Shown here piece by piece: positions 8,617 to 17,618 of a DNA stretch of 64,000 bases. This DNA comes from Marinobacter salinus (GTDB taxonomy: Bacteria; Pseudomonadota; Gammaproteobacteria; Pseudomonadales; Oleiphilaceae). The notes under the pieces were generated by a model, which saw only the letters and a program-made list of their open reading frames with translations, made no database searches and was not told where the DNA came from. The stretch covers positions 3,596,001 to 3,660,000 of the forward strand of contig NZ_CP017715.1 of assembly GCF_001854125.1 (NCBI RefSeq), written 5' to 3'. The stretch's first letter is position 1, and the number at the start of each line of letters is the position of its first letter. A program made the position numbers and the translations under genes.

Positions 8617-9891
8617 ATGCACATTGTTGTAGTCGGTGGCGGCGTGGTGGGGATGACCACGGCCTACGAGCTGAATCGCCGGGGCCACCAGGTTACTGTG
8701 CTGGAGCGCCATCCAATAGCCGGGAACGAGACCAGCAAGGCCAATGCGGCCCAGCGTTCCTATGGTGTGGTTTACCCCTGGGCAGACCCCGGAATGGTGT
8801 TCAAGGCACTGCCCTGGTTGCTGAAGCAGGATGGCCCCCTGAAAATGCGTTTACCGCCTTCGGTGGAAGCGCTGAAATTCGTGTTTGCGACCTTGCGTTA
8901 TGCCTGGTCGCCGGGTCTTTTCGGTCTGAATCGACGGGCCATGTTGCGCCTTGGGATTCACAGCCGGGAACGGTTTCTTGCTCTGGAGAAGGACCTGGAC
9001 CTGGCCTTTGATGGCGGCCACCAGGGCCTGCTGCACCTGGCCAGCACGCCGGAGGCACTGGAAGGTTATCGTGCCACCCATGATTTGCTGAAGGAGCTGG
9101 GCATTCCCTCCCGTTTGCTGACCGCGGAACAGGTTCGCGAAGCCGAACCTGGCATGGTCGGCAATGGCCCGCTCTTCGGTGCCCTGAGTTACGACACCGA
9201 CGGCACCGGCGACTGCCATCAGTTCTCCCGGGAGCTGGCGAAAGCCTGTGAAGCAAATGGCGTGGCGGTGCGTTACAACGTGGAAGCGGAAAAACTTGTT
9301 GCCGATGAGCACAAGGTAAGTGTCATCATTGTCAGGTCCGCCGATGGTGCAATGGAAACTCTCGAAGCCGACGCTTTTGTGATCAGTGCCGGATGCTGGT
9401 CCAACCATCTGGTGCAGCCACTCGGGCTGGAGCTGCCCATCTATCCGGTGAAGGGTTACAGCTTGACCGTCCCGATGAAAGATTCGAAGCGAGGCCCGGT
9501 ATCAACCATCCACGACGATAATTACAAAGTGGTCTCGACGCGATTGGGTGACCGGCTTCGTGCGACCGGTTTCGTTGAGCTCGCGGACTTCAACCGGAGC
9601 ATCCCGGAAGAGCGGTTGGCAACCATCAGAAAATCCGTAGAATCCCGTTTCCCGGGATGTGCCGATCTTGCTACGGCGGAAACCTGGACAGGTTTTCGTC
9701 CGATGACACCGGATGGACCCGCGATCATCGGCCGAGGTCCAAGGGAGAACCTGTTCCTCAATACCGGGCACGGTACTTTTGGCTGGACCTTCTCGGCGGG
9801 CAGCGCCGACCTGATCGCCCAGGTGATCGACGGAGAAGAGCCATCGGTATGTCTTGATGCTTTCAGGCCCGGCCGTTTCAGCGAGTCATAA
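8617..9891 (+). CDS. dadA: D-amino acid dehydrogenase (small subunit type)
   Basis: The 424-residue FAD oxidoreductase has the N-terminal dinucleotide-binding motif GGGVVG at 7-12 and ends with the DadA-like MTPDGPAIIGRG and NTGHGTFGWT blocks. It oxidatively deaminates D-amino acids to 2-oxo acids, feeding electrons to the respiratory chain at the inner membrane. The start at 8617 follows GGAGG by six bases; an upstream GTG at 8605 would place the Shine-Dalgarno inside the gene. No alanine racemase gene (dadX) accompanies it. It is flanked by PPK2 and a methyltransferase gene that overlaps its end, an unusual setting for dadA. Confidence 0.92.
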   Translation: MHIVVVGGGVVGMTTAYELNRRGHQVTVLERHPIAGNETSKANAAQRSYGVVYPWADPGMVFKALPWLLKQDGPLKMRLPPSVEALKFVFATLRYAWSPGLFGLNRRAMLRLGIHSRERFLALEKDLDLAFDGGHQGLLHLASTPEALEGYRATHDLLKELGIPSRLLTAEQVREAEPGMVGNGPLFGALSYDTDGTGDCHQFSRELAKACEANGVAVRYNVEAEKLVADEHKVSVIIVRSADGAMETLEADAFVISAGCWSNHLVQPLGLELPIYPVKGYSLTVPMKDSKRGPVSTIHDDNYKVVSTRLGDRLRATGFVELADFNRSIPEERLATIRKSVESRFPGCADLATAETWTGFRPMTPDGPAIIGRGPRENLFLNTGHGTFGWTFSAGSADLIAQVIDGEEPSVCLDAFRPGRFSES

Positions 9892-11113
9892 GTTGAATCT
9901 TGAATTGTTTTACAACCGCTGGCAGCAGCTGAATGACTGGCTATTGCAGCATCAAGGGTTTTGGCAGCCGGCACCGTTTATGGAGGCTGAGCCCGAGTGG
10001 ACCCTGCAATATCCGGAGCTGGCTTGTATGGTCGCTGATTGGAGCGACGCCCATTGCAATGCTCTGGATGATGCCCCTGCAGAGTTGGCCAAACTGGTGA
10101 GCTGGCATCTGCCTGCCTTGGGTATGTATGAAGATCTTGTGTCTTTGCCAGAGCTGTCGCGGCCTGAAGCCGAGGTTGAGGAAGTGACACTGCCTGAGGT
10201 GAGGGCGGTTGACATGCCCGGTCGTAAACGGCTCCAGTCCGGGGCCCTTACCGCAGCAGTGCAGCCCCTCAGGCAATCGGTTCTGGACTGGTGCTGCGGT
10301 AAGGGCCATCTGTCACGAACATTGGCGCCCCATTGCCCGGAGCGGGTAGAGGGCTACGAATGGAATGCCGGGCTTGTGCGGGATGGAAACCGATTAGCAG
10401 CCCGGTTTGGTGATCCGGTTTCCCTGCATTGCCAGGATGTCATGGCCGAGAATCTCGCCCTGCCGGCGAACGCCCACGGTGTCGCGTTGCACGCCTGTGG
10501 TGAGCTGCATCGACAGTTGATCCGGCGAGGTAGTCAGGCGGGAATGGCCCGCCTGAGCATTTCTCCGTGTTGTTATCACCTGGGTGGAGTGAGCCGCTAT
10601 CGGCCAATGTCTGTTCGTGCAGCGGGCTATCCGGGTGTGTTAACAGTCTCCCGAAACGATATTCGACTGGCAGTCCGGGAAACCGTAACGGCACCGGCCA
10701 GGGTGCGGGAACAGACCCGTCGTGTCAGCCAGTGGCGCCTGGGTTTTGATGGTCTTCAGCGACACTTGAGGGGATGCAACGAGTATCTGCCGGTACCCCC
10801 ACACCCTTCACGACTGGTTCACGGAGACTTTGAAGCGTTCTGCCGTTGGGCTGCGGAAGAGAAACAGCTGACGGTACCGCCAGACACGGACTTTAATCAC
10901 TGGTCCGCATTCGGCGCCCGGCGGCTGAAGCAGGTACGGCGTCATGAACTGCTTCGCCATATTTTCCGTCGGCCCCTGGAGCTCTGGATCGTCCTGGACT
11001 ACGCCGTTTTTCTGGAAGAGCAGGGCTATCGTGTGAGACTGGGTGAGTTCTGTGCCCGCTCACTGACACCGAGAAACCTGCTGATTGATGCCACAAAAAA
11101 AGGCGCCCACTAA
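9857..11113 (+). CDS. SAM-dependent methyltransferase of the METTL25/GSTCD-like type
   Basis: The product has 418 residues. A Rossmann methyltransferase core begins near residue 140, with motif I as DWCCGKGHLSR, then HACGELHRQL near 211 and SPCCYHLGG near 235. The CCGKG and CCYH signatures resemble the METTL25/GSTCD-like family, whose bacterial members are largely uncharacterised. An N-terminal region of about 130 residues has no recognisable domain. The gene overlaps dadA by about 35 bp, pointing to translational coupling. TTG at 9854 or ATG at 9857 are both possible starts. The substrate is unknown. A strong bidirectional terminator overlaps its stop codon. Confidence 0.75.
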   Translation: MLSGPAVSASHKLNLELFYNRWQQLNDWLLQHQGFWQPAPFMEAEPEWTLQYPELACMVADWSDAHCNALDDAPAELAKLVSWHLPALGMYEDLVSLPELSRPEAEVEEVTLPEVRAVDMPGRKRLQSGALTAAVQPLRQSVLDWCCGKGHLSRTLAPHCPERVEGYEWNAGLVRDGNRLAARFGDPVSLHCQDVMAENLALPANAHGVALHACGELHRQLIRRGSQAGMARLSISPCCYHLGGVSRYRPMSVRAAGYPGVLTVSRNDIRLAVRETVTAPARVREQTRRVSQWRLGFDGLQRHLRGCNEYLPVPPHPSRLVHGDFEAFCRWAAEEKQLTVPPDTDFNHWSAFGARRLKQVRRHELLRHIFRRPLELWIVLDYAVFLEEQGYRVRLGEFCARSLTPRNLLIDATKKGAH

Positions 11114-11123
11114 GGGCGCCTTT
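11095..11123. terminator. Bidirectional rho-independent terminator
   Basis: Seven A, then a GGCGCCC / GGGCGCC stem with a 5-base loop, then TTT. Read on the minus strand the hairpin is followed by seven T, so it should terminate ompA transcription strongly. On the plus strand it ends the methyltransferase operon and overlaps that gene's TAA. Confidence 0.85.
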
Positions 11124-11152
11124 CATTCATTGCTCAGGAATCGCTCAACCGA

Positions 11153-12349
11153 TCAGCGCTGAACCTGGATGCGTGCCTCAACCCGACGGTTGGCGGCACG
11201 GCCTTCAGCGGTTGTGTTTGAAGCAACCGGCTGCTCTTCACCGTAACCTACAGAGCTGACACGGGCAGGATCAACTCCCAGTGCACCGGTCAGACGGGCG
11301 GCGACGGCTTCAGCGCGACGTTGTGACAGGAACTGGTTGTAATCGGCATCACCTCGGCTGTCGGAATGACCGGCGATTTCAACCGTAGTTTCCGGGTTAG
11401 CCCGCATGAAGTCAGCGACGCGGCGAATTTCATCGTCGTAGGCGTTACCAATAACCGAACTGTTGGTCGGGAATTGCACTTCGATCTCGAAGGTCTGGAT
11501 GGTTTCAGTGACGCCTTCACAGCCCGTGGCATCGACGTCAGCACCAGCGGTGGTATCGGGGCACTGGTCGACGCTGTTTACGACACCATCGTTGTCGCTG
11601 TCGAGCTCACAGCCGCGGCTGTTTACCTCGACACCACGCGGGGTGTTCGGGCAGGCGTCACGGGCATCGACCACGCCATCCATGTCGCTGTCTGGTTCGC
11701 AGCCGGTACCGTCTACTGCTGCTCCAGCGGCAGTACCCGGGCACTGGTCACGGCTGTCAGGCACGCCATCACCGTCACTATCGGCAGGCGCTGGTCCAGC
11801 CACTGTGCGGGTGAAGGCAAAGCTCACGCCGAGGGACACCTGGGTGTCGAATGTGCTTTCATCAATACCGTGGAACTCGCGCAAATCACCACGCAGGGAA
11901 ACGCCGTCACTGATGTTGTAGCGGAAGCCCGTACCGACATTGACGCGGGTTTCATCATGGTTGCTGCCGGCAGTACGCGGACCACTGGCGTCAGTGCCGA
12001 AGTCGGCATTGCCGGCACCCATGGAGACGTATGGGTTCCACGTCTCGTCCGGGCCGGCAAAGTAATAGGTGCCGTCCACACGAATTTCCTCGAACTCGGA
12101 TTCGCCCGGAACATACTTGCGGTCCGCGTCTGCCCGGGAATAGAGGGCTTCCACCGCCCAGTTGGGCTTGAAGCGGTATTCTACGCCAACACCAAAGGTG
12201 CCGGTCTCGCTCAGGTCCCGTTTGTCGTCAAACAGCTGGAAGCCGGCGAACGGGTTGATGTAAATAGTTTCCTGGCGATCGGCAGCTATTGCCGGCGTTG
12301 CTACTGCAGCAGCGATGGCGGCCATCGCAAACGGACGCATGATGTTCAT
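11153..12349 (-). CDS. OmpA family outer-membrane protein with thrombospondin type 3 repeats
   Basis: The 398-residue protein has a signal peptide cleaved after AIA at about 22. An eight-strand OmpA-like beta-barrel spans about 25-180. Three calcium-binding TSP3-type repeats of the form DSDGDGVPDSRDQCPGT lie at about 190-275, and a C-terminal OmpA peptidoglycan-binding domain at about 285-395 carries the EIAGHSDSRGDADYN motif. It anchors the outer membrane to peptidoglycan, as OprF-like porins do. AGGAGG precedes the start. A sigma70-like promoter can be placed upstream (12415-12443) and a terminator follows, so it is probably monocistronic. Confidence 0.92.
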   Translation of the reverse strand: MNIMRPFAMAAIAAAVATPAIAADRQETIYINPFAGFQLFDDKRDLSETGTFGVGVEYRFKPNWAVEALYSRADADRKYVPGESEFEEIRVDGTYYFAGPDETWNPYVSMGAGNADFGTDASGPRTAGSNHDETRVNVGTGFRYNISDGVSLRGDLREFHGIDESTFDTQVSLGVSFAFTRTVAGPAPADSDGDGVPDSRDQCPGTAAGAAVDGTGCEPDSDMDGVVDARDACPNTPRGVEVNSRGCELDSDNDGVVNSVDQCPDTTAGADVDATGCEGVTETIQTFEIEVQFPTNSSVIGNAYDDEIRRVADFMRANPETTVEIAGHSDSRGDADYNQFLSQRRAEAVAARLTGALGVDPARVSSVGYGEEQPVASNTTAEGRAANRRVEARIQVQR

Positions 12350-12414
12350 GCAGAACCTCCTGTTCGATTGTTTTTACAGCGTGTGTGCTTTTAAGTAACT
12401 TCTTGTTTACTCGG

Positions 12415-12443
12415 AATTTAGGCCAGTAGGCCAAAAAAGACAA
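12415..12443 (-). promoter_or_regulatory. Likely sigma70 promoter of the ompA-type gene
   Basis: On the minus strand TTGTCT (12438-12443) and TAAATT (12415-12420) are separated by 17 bases, about 65 bases before the start codon, in an AT-rich stretch with a T-run. The match is by eye only; no transcription data are available. Confidence 0.5.
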
Positions 12444-12508
12444 AAAAATGATACAGGTTGTTACGTCAGGAATTATACGCAGCCTTCTCATTACCGGGTT
12501 TAGTTGAT

Positions 12509-14782
12509 TCAGGCCAGGGGTGTGAAATACAGGTGCGCGCTTTTTTTGCTGAAGTTCAGTGTGTCTCCGCTATCGAAACGCACTTCGAACGAACTCTCAT
12601 CTTCAGTAATGACGCTTCCTGCCCCGAAAATGGCGTGACTTACACGCTCCCGGTACCAAAGGGGTTCCACGGAATCGGTTACGGTTGCGGCCTGACCTTC
12701 CAGTGTCACCCCCTCCCGTTCCGCGTATCGTTGGCTGATCGGGGTCAACGGAGGCCCCAGCCGTATTGACTGGCCCGGCTCTTGAATTCGTTGATCCAGC
12801 CAGCCCCCGAACTCATTGGCCAGATCGAAACAACACTCTTCGACAAACCGGCTTGGCCCCTGGTCTCCTTCCAGATGCGGCTGGTTGCTTACCGGACGGC
12901 TGATCAGGTGCAGCTGCTTGCGGGATCGGGTCATTGCAACGTAAAGCAATCGTCGCTCACTCTCCAGTACGGTCCGGGCGTCATCCTGGGGTTTCGGGCT
13001 GTAGGGCAGGTACTTCTCCTGCAATCCCGGGATGATAACCCGAGGCCATTCCAGGCCCTTGGTTCTATGGATGGTTGAAAGTAGCACGCCGCCCTGGTGC
13101 TTCTCGCCTGCCTGTTGCTTGAGTGCTTTCAGGTGATCCAGGGCACCTTCCGGATTTACGTCCAGACTTTTCAGGTACTGGCGAAACCCGTGAAGAGTGT
13201 CGATGCGTTCATCGGCACTTTCGTGGGTCAGTGCGAGGCTACGGATGCCTTCGTACAGATCCGTGTGCTCGGCATAGACGCTGATCAGACCCGCGACCGG
13301 GCCCTGGTAACCGCGCAACTGCCCCAACACCTCACCGAGCTTGCGCAATTTGCGGGCGGCCATGGGGGAAAGGGCATCGAAATCCATAGCCAGGAGCCGA
13401 CCGTGCCAATCGGACGAAAAACCGGATAAAAAGCGGGCCAACTGTTCCAGCTCCGGTTCCTTGAGCCCCACGTGGGGGAAGCGCAACAGGTGGCGTGCAA
13501 CTTCCAGGCGGTCGTCATCCGGGAGGTTTGCCAGCCTCCCCGTGACCACCATCAGCACGGAGGTAATTGCCTGAACTTCCCGGCTGAACAGGGCGCCTTT
13601 GCCCGCATCTATGCGGTAGGGGATCTCACGGGCGAGCAGCTTGAGTTCAATGGGAACGCTCTGGCTCCAGACACGGAAGAGAATGGCCGTGCCGCCAAGC
13701 GCGGCTGTTGGTGTTTGCTGAAGAATCCTGATGATTGCATCGCTGTCATTCTCCACCCTGTGCAGGACAATGTCTGTTGCCGGGGTTGATGGGTGTGAAT
13801 GGCACAGCACATCCTTTCGTCCGGTGTTGTGGCAGATCAAATGGTTGGCCAGCAAGGCGACCCGGTGGCCGTAGCGGAATGTGTAGCTAAGCGTCTGCTC
13901 CAGGGGGCTTTCGAATTCGTCGCTGAAACGTTTGAGGATAAACTCGGGCTTGGCGCCCCGGAATTCGTATATGGTCTGATCCGGGTCGCCCACCACGGTT
14001 ACCCTGGCCCGGTCGCCTGCAACATAGCGCAATAGAAGATGCTGGATCTCGTTGGTGTCCTGATACTCATCCACCAGGATCAGGTCCATTTTGTTGCCCA
14101 CCAGTCGTTGCAGTTGCTGGTTCTGGTGAATCGCCATCACTGGTTCATACAGCATGTCGGCGTAACTGATCCGGCTTTGGCTCTTTCGCCACTGCTCAAA
14201 GCTGTGGAACAGGTCAATCAGGTAGCGGTGTTTTTCAGCGTAGCCCAGTTCCTCGAACACGATTTCGGCCGGAGACAGGGTGGTTTTCACCAGATCAATA
14301 AAGCCAGTGGCGGTTTCCACGAAATCCTTCTTGTTGCGTCGGATCTCATCGGCCAGATCTTCCGGGGCCAGGCGCCGGGTCAGTTGCCAGGCCTGAAAGC
14401 TGACCTCCTGCTCCGTCAGGATCTTGTCGGAAAACCCCGGTAGATAGCCTTCACGTACGAACCGTTTGTACAGACGCAACCCCATGGCGTGATATGTCCG
14501 GATCTCCGGCAGCACCAGTCCGCTCTGGCTGCACACCTCCTGCAGCTTGCGTTCAAAATCCACCCGTGCACTTCGGTTGAACATCAGAACCAGCATGCGG
14601 TCCGGATCGTGGCCCTGCTGCAGCAGATAGCGAATCCGCCAGGCCAGGGTGGAGGTCTTTCCACTGCCGGCCACGGCGGTGATCACAGAGTGTTCATAAC
14701 CGGCGGTGATGATGGCCCGCTGCTCGTCGGTGAGGAAGGCTGGCAAATCAAGGAGGGCAGACTGTTGGGGTTTGGTTGGCAT
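12509..14782 (-). CDS. UvrD/Rep-type superfamily 1 DNA helicase
   Basis: The 757-residue helicase has the Walker A motif AGSGKT at 38-43, LVDEYQDT (motif II) near 237, GDPDQTIYEFRGA (motif III) and the C-terminal LSTIHRTKGLEWPRVI and YVAMTRS motifs, so ATP hydrolysis and 3'-5' unwinding are expected. The last 50 residues (VSHAIFGAGSVI then FEVRFDSGDTL) resemble the Tudor-like tail that PcrA/UvrD use to bind RNA polymerase. The ATG at 14782 is preferred; an upstream extension to 15073 would read through the palindromic repeat and is not conserved-looking. It is distinct from the canonical uvrD at 25861. Confidence 0.88.
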   Translation of the reverse strand: MPTKPQQSALLDLPAFLTDEQRAIITAGYEHSVITAVAGSGKTSTLAWRIRYLLQQGHDPDRMLVLMFNRSARVDFERKLQEVCSQSGLVLPEIRTYHAMGLRLYKRFVREGYLPGFSDKILTEQEVSFQAWQLTRRLAPEDLADEIRRNKKDFVETATGFIDLVKTTLSPAEIVFEELGYAEKHRYLIDLFHSFEQWRKSQSRISYADMLYEPVMAIHQNQQLQRLVGNKMDLILVDEYQDTNEIQHLLLRYVAGDRARVTVVGDPDQTIYEFRGAKPEFILKRFSDEFESPLEQTLSYTFRYGHRVALLANHLICHNTGRKDVLCHSHPSTPATDIVLHRVENDSDAIIRILQQTPTAALGGTAILFRVWSQSVPIELKLLAREIPYRIDAGKGALFSREVQAITSVLMVVTGRLANLPDDDRLEVARHLLRFPHVGLKEPELEQLARFLSGFSSDWHGRLLAMDFDALSPMAARKLRKLGEVLGQLRGYQGPVAGLISVYAEHTDLYEGIRSLALTHESADERIDTLHGFRQYLKSLDVNPEGALDHLKALKQQAGEKHQGGVLLSTIHRTKGLEWPRVIIPGLQEKYLPYSPKPQDDARTVLESERRLLYVAMTRSRKQLHLISRPVSNQPHLEGDQGPSRFVEECCFDLANEFGGWLDQRIQEPGQSIRLGPPLTPISQRYAEREGVTLEGQAATVTDSVEPLWYRERVSHAIFGAGSVITEDESSFEVRFDSGDTLNFSKKSAHLYFTPLA

Positions 14783-14884
14783 AACGCGTATTGTACTGAC
14801 CAACTGGTAGTGCGGGTACCTGTCCCGCATAATTGGCGAAAAGTAATTTAAAGTCATTCGACTACCATTTCCTGGTTGGCCGCA

Positions 14885-14988
14885 GCCTTTTGGTTGGGCT
14901 TTCCAAAACCCGCTCAAGCACGTCAATGTGACGCTTGAGCTCCGCCATCCATGGCTCCGCACAGTTTTGGAAAGCCCAACCAAAAGGC
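14885..14988 (+). repeat. Palindromic intergenic repeat, copy A
   Basis: This is a 104-base element whose ends form a perfect 25-base inverted repeat (14885-14909 and 14964-14988). The inner part of each arm is CTTTCCAAAAC / GTTTTGGAAAG. The core holds a second hairpin, CTCAAGC..GCTTGAG, and the segment CTCCGCCATCCATGGCTCCG. The same inner arms and core occur at 28042-28230 and, more diverged and reversed, at 25656-25753. It fills most of the 235 bases between the helicase and DUF2237 starts. No coding role is seen. Confidence 0.9.
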
Positions 14989-15017
14989 CGCTAACTATTG
15001 GAGCAGAGGACGAAGTT

Positions 15018-15395
15018 ATGCAGATATCCGAATCCGTAAACGTATTGGGTGAAGAGCTGGAAACCTGTGGCACCGACCCGAAAACCGGGTTCTACCGGGA
15101 CGGCTGCTGCAACACCGGCCCGGATGACCTGGGGTTTCATACGGTGTGCGCAGTGGTCACCGATGAGTTTCTAGAGTTTTCCAAAAACAAGGGCAATGAT
15201 CTGAGTACCCCCAGACCGGACTTCGGTTTTCCTGGCCTGAAGGCCGGGGATAGCTGGTGTCTCTGCGCGGCACGCTGGCAGGAAGCGTTTGAGGCGGGCT
15301 CAGCGCCGAGGGTTCGGCTCCGGGCGACCCATCAGGCAACGCTCGAAATGTGTGACTTGAACGACCTGAAACGCCATTCGGTGGATCTCAGCTAA
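15018..15395 (+). CDS. DUF2237 family protein
   Basis: This small 125-residue protein matches DUF2237. The visible signature is CCNTGPDDLGFHTVCA, with paired cysteines, followed by VTDEFLEFSK and the WCLCAARWQEA block. The ATG at 15018 is chosen because AGAGGA precedes it; longer readings would begin within the palindromic repeat. The function of the family is not established. Its TAA shares one base with the ATG of tmcA, so the two proteins are translationally coupled, which hints at but does not prove a role with tRNA acetylation. Confidence 0.85.
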   Translation: MQISESVNVLGEELETCGTDPKTGFYRDGCCNTGPDDLGFHTVCAVVTDEFLEFSKNKGNDLSTPRPDFGFPGLKAGDSWCLCAARWQEAFEAGSAPRVRLRATHQATLEMCDLNDLKRHSVDLS

Positions 15396-17548
15396 TGACC
15401 CCGTGTGGGCTCACGGCGGCATATCTCGACTCCTGGAGGACGTTCCAGTGCAAGCTGGCGCAGAGGGGAGAGCGTCGCCTGGTATTGATCGAAGGCGACC
15501 GTACCGAATCGCTGAACTGGCTGAAAGCTCTGTTGCCGGCAATACCAACCGAGCCCGGTGTCTGGACTGGTCCTGAATCAGACTGCCCCGATGGGATGCT
15601 GACAACGCTGGCACCAAAGCATGCCCGGCAATGGCTGGGGCGGGAATCCTCCATCGTGGTCTGGGATGGCTGGAACGGTAATCCGCCGGATGGCTTTGCT
15701 GCGCTTGCCGGAACGCTCAGAGCGGGTGGGTTGCTGTTCTGGCTTATGCCGCCGCTTGGCCAGTGGCAACGTTTCGAAGACCCGGACTATGCCAGAACGG
15801 GTCTGGATCAGAGTAGAGAGCACCCGTTTGCTGGCCGACTGTCGCAAATCCTCGCGGAGGATCCCCGGGTCCTTCGAATTAACCCTGCCACTAACCCCTG
15901 TCCTGAGCTGCCTGCTGTATCCGCCGCCGTTACGGATTTTGCCGTGGGAGCGACCAAGGCTCAGACTGCACTGGTCAAGCAACTGGTCCATTTTGGTCTG
16001 GGTCGTCGCCGCCGTCCTCTGGTTGTGACTTCCGACCGTGGCCGAGGCAAGTCGGCTGCGCTTGGGATGGCGGCAGCGGAGTTGCTTCAGCAGGGACGCC
16101 GGCAAGTCCTGGTAACCGCGCCAGCGTGGGAGAACGTGGAAACTCTGTTCAGCCATGCCCGCAGTGCACTAGGGGCTGAGCTGTTGGAAACTGACAGTGA
16201 TGCCCTTGAAACTCTCGGTGGTGGAAGTCTGCGATTCCTGCCGGTTCGTGAGCTGCTGGCCCGGCAGCCCGACGCCGAAGTGGTTATGGTGGATGAAGCC
16301 GCCGCGGTGCCGGCGCCCCTGCTGAAACAGATACTTCTGGGCTGGCCGAGGGTTGTGTTTGCCTCGACCGTTCACGGTTATGAGGGGGCGGGCCGGGGCT
16401 TTGCCATCCGGTTCAGGCAGGTGCTCGATCGTGAAACGCCCCAATGGCAGAGCTTTACGCTGATGGAGCCGGTGCGCTGGGCCCAGGAAGACCCTTTGGA
16501 AAACCTGGTCTCCCGATTGTTCCTGCTGGCGGCAGACGGCGGTGAATCCGACGCTGTTTGTGCGGAACCCAGTGAATTGATTGTTGAGCCTTGGGAGCCA
16601 TCGGAGGCGTCCGACTCGGAACTCTCGGAGGCGTTCGGGTTGCTCGTGGATGCGCACTATCGGACCACGCCCGCGGACCTCCGCCAATGGATGGATGACC
16701 CCGCAGCCAAGAGCTGGCGGGCACGGATGGGCGACAAGGTCGTGGGTATTCTGTGGGGCGCCGTTGAAGGTGGCCTATCAGCGGATATTGCTGAGCAGGT
16801 GACCCTAGGCAACCGGCGTATCCGGGGTCATATGTTGCCCCAGTCTCTTGCGACGCACAGCGGGTTCCCGGAGGCCGCAACCCAAAGTTGCCTTCGGGTG
16901 GTGCGGATAGCCGTGGCTGATGGTGCCCGCAGACTGGGGATTGGCAGGCAACTTGTTGCAGTGGCAAGCGGTTACGCCCGCGAGCAGGGGCTGGATACAC
17001 TGGGCACCAGTTATGGCAGCAACGGCGACTTGCTGACCTTTTGGCAGTCCTGTGGCCTGGCGCTTGTGCGAGTGGGGCTTAGGCAGGAAGCAACCAGTGG
17101 TGAGTACCCCTTGCAGATGCTGCAGGGACGGAGTGCTTCAGGAACTGACCTGGTTAATTGCCTGCGGCATCGATTGGCGGGCCACTGGCTGACGCTGGTT
17201 CCCCTGGCCTGGCCATTGCTTGAACCTCGCTTGCTGGCGCAACTGACCGCTGAATTGCCTGCGTTCTGCCGGGTGAACGATGAGGACCGTCGAGATTTGC
17301 ACAGCTTCGCCTATGGACATCGGGGCTTTTTGCTGAGTTTGCCGGTTCTGCGGAAACTCAGCATGACCCGTGGGGTTATGGGCTGGATAATGCAACAAGA
17401 CCAGACAGCACTCTGGTGTTGTGCGGTTCTCCAGCAACTGAGCTGGCGCGAGTTACAGGCGAAAGGATTGTGTCTCGGCCAGCGAGAGGGTGAGGACCGT
17501 TTGCGCGGGCTCACACGTCAACTTCTGAAAAACGGTCCGGAGTTGTGA
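15395..17548 (+). CDS. tmcA: tRNA(Met) cytidine acetyltransferase TmcA
   Basis: The 717-residue enzyme acetylates N4 of the wobble cytidine of elongator tRNA(Met), using acetyl-CoA and ATP. Domains in order are an N-terminal DUF1726-like region, an RNA-helicase-like module with P-loop DRGRGKSA (about 213-220) and Walker B VVMVDEAAAVPAPL, a GNAT domain near 500 (RIAVADGARRLGIGRQL) and a C-terminal tRNA-binding region. Length is normal for the family. The start overlaps the DUF2237 stop (TAATG). Confidence 0.95.
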   Translation: MTPCGLTAAYLDSWRTFQCKLAQRGERRLVLIEGDRTESLNWLKALLPAIPTEPGVWTGPESDCPDGMLTTLAPKHARQWLGRESSIVVWDGWNGNPPDGFAALAGTLRAGGLLFWLMPPLGQWQRFEDPDYARTGLDQSREHPFAGRLSQILAEDPRVLRINPATNPCPELPAVSAAVTDFAVGATKAQTALVKQLVHFGLGRRRRPLVVTSDRGRGKSAALGMAAAELLQQGRRQVLVTAPAWENVETLFSHARSALGAELLETDSDALETLGGGSLRFLPVRELLARQPDAEVVMVDEAAAVPAPLLKQILLGWPRVVFASTVHGYEGAGRGFAIRFRQVLDRETPQWQSFTLMEPVRWAQEDPLENLVSRLFLLAADGGESDAVCAEPSELIVEPWEPSEASDSELSEAFGLLVDAHYRTTPADLRQWMDDPAAKSWRARMGDKVVGILWGAVEGGLSADIAEQVTLGNRRIRGHMLPQSLATHSGFPEAATQSCLRVVRIAVADGARRLGIGRQLVAVASGYAREQGLDTLGTSYGSNGDLLTFWQSCGLALVRVGLRQEATSGEYPLQMLQGRSASGTDLVNCLRHRLAGHWLTLVPLAWPLLEPRLLAQLTAELPAFCRVNDEDRRDLHSFAYGHRGFLLSLPVLRKLSMTRGVMGWIMQQDQTALWCCAVLQQLSWRELQAKGLCLGQREGEDRLRGLTRQLLKNGPEL

Positions 17549-17618
17549 ACCGCTCGATTTAAATCTCGCCGTCTGCTGCCCAGAATAGGCCAAACCAATC
17601 TGACCGAGATCGTTCGTT

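Noticed and set aside
11560..11800. CRISPR-like or tandem DNA repeats
   Set aside because: The periodicity comes from coding for TSP3 calcium-binding repeats; the DNA units are not identical and there are no spacers.
11366..12394. Open frame (342 codons) on the plus strand across the ompA-type gene
   Set aside because: It mirrors the OmpA barrel and TSP3 repeats; its apparent repeats are the complement of the TSP3 codons.
14783..15073. N-terminal extension of the helicase through the palindromic repeat
   Set aside because: The added residues translate repeat copy A, and the family N-terminus begins at 14782.
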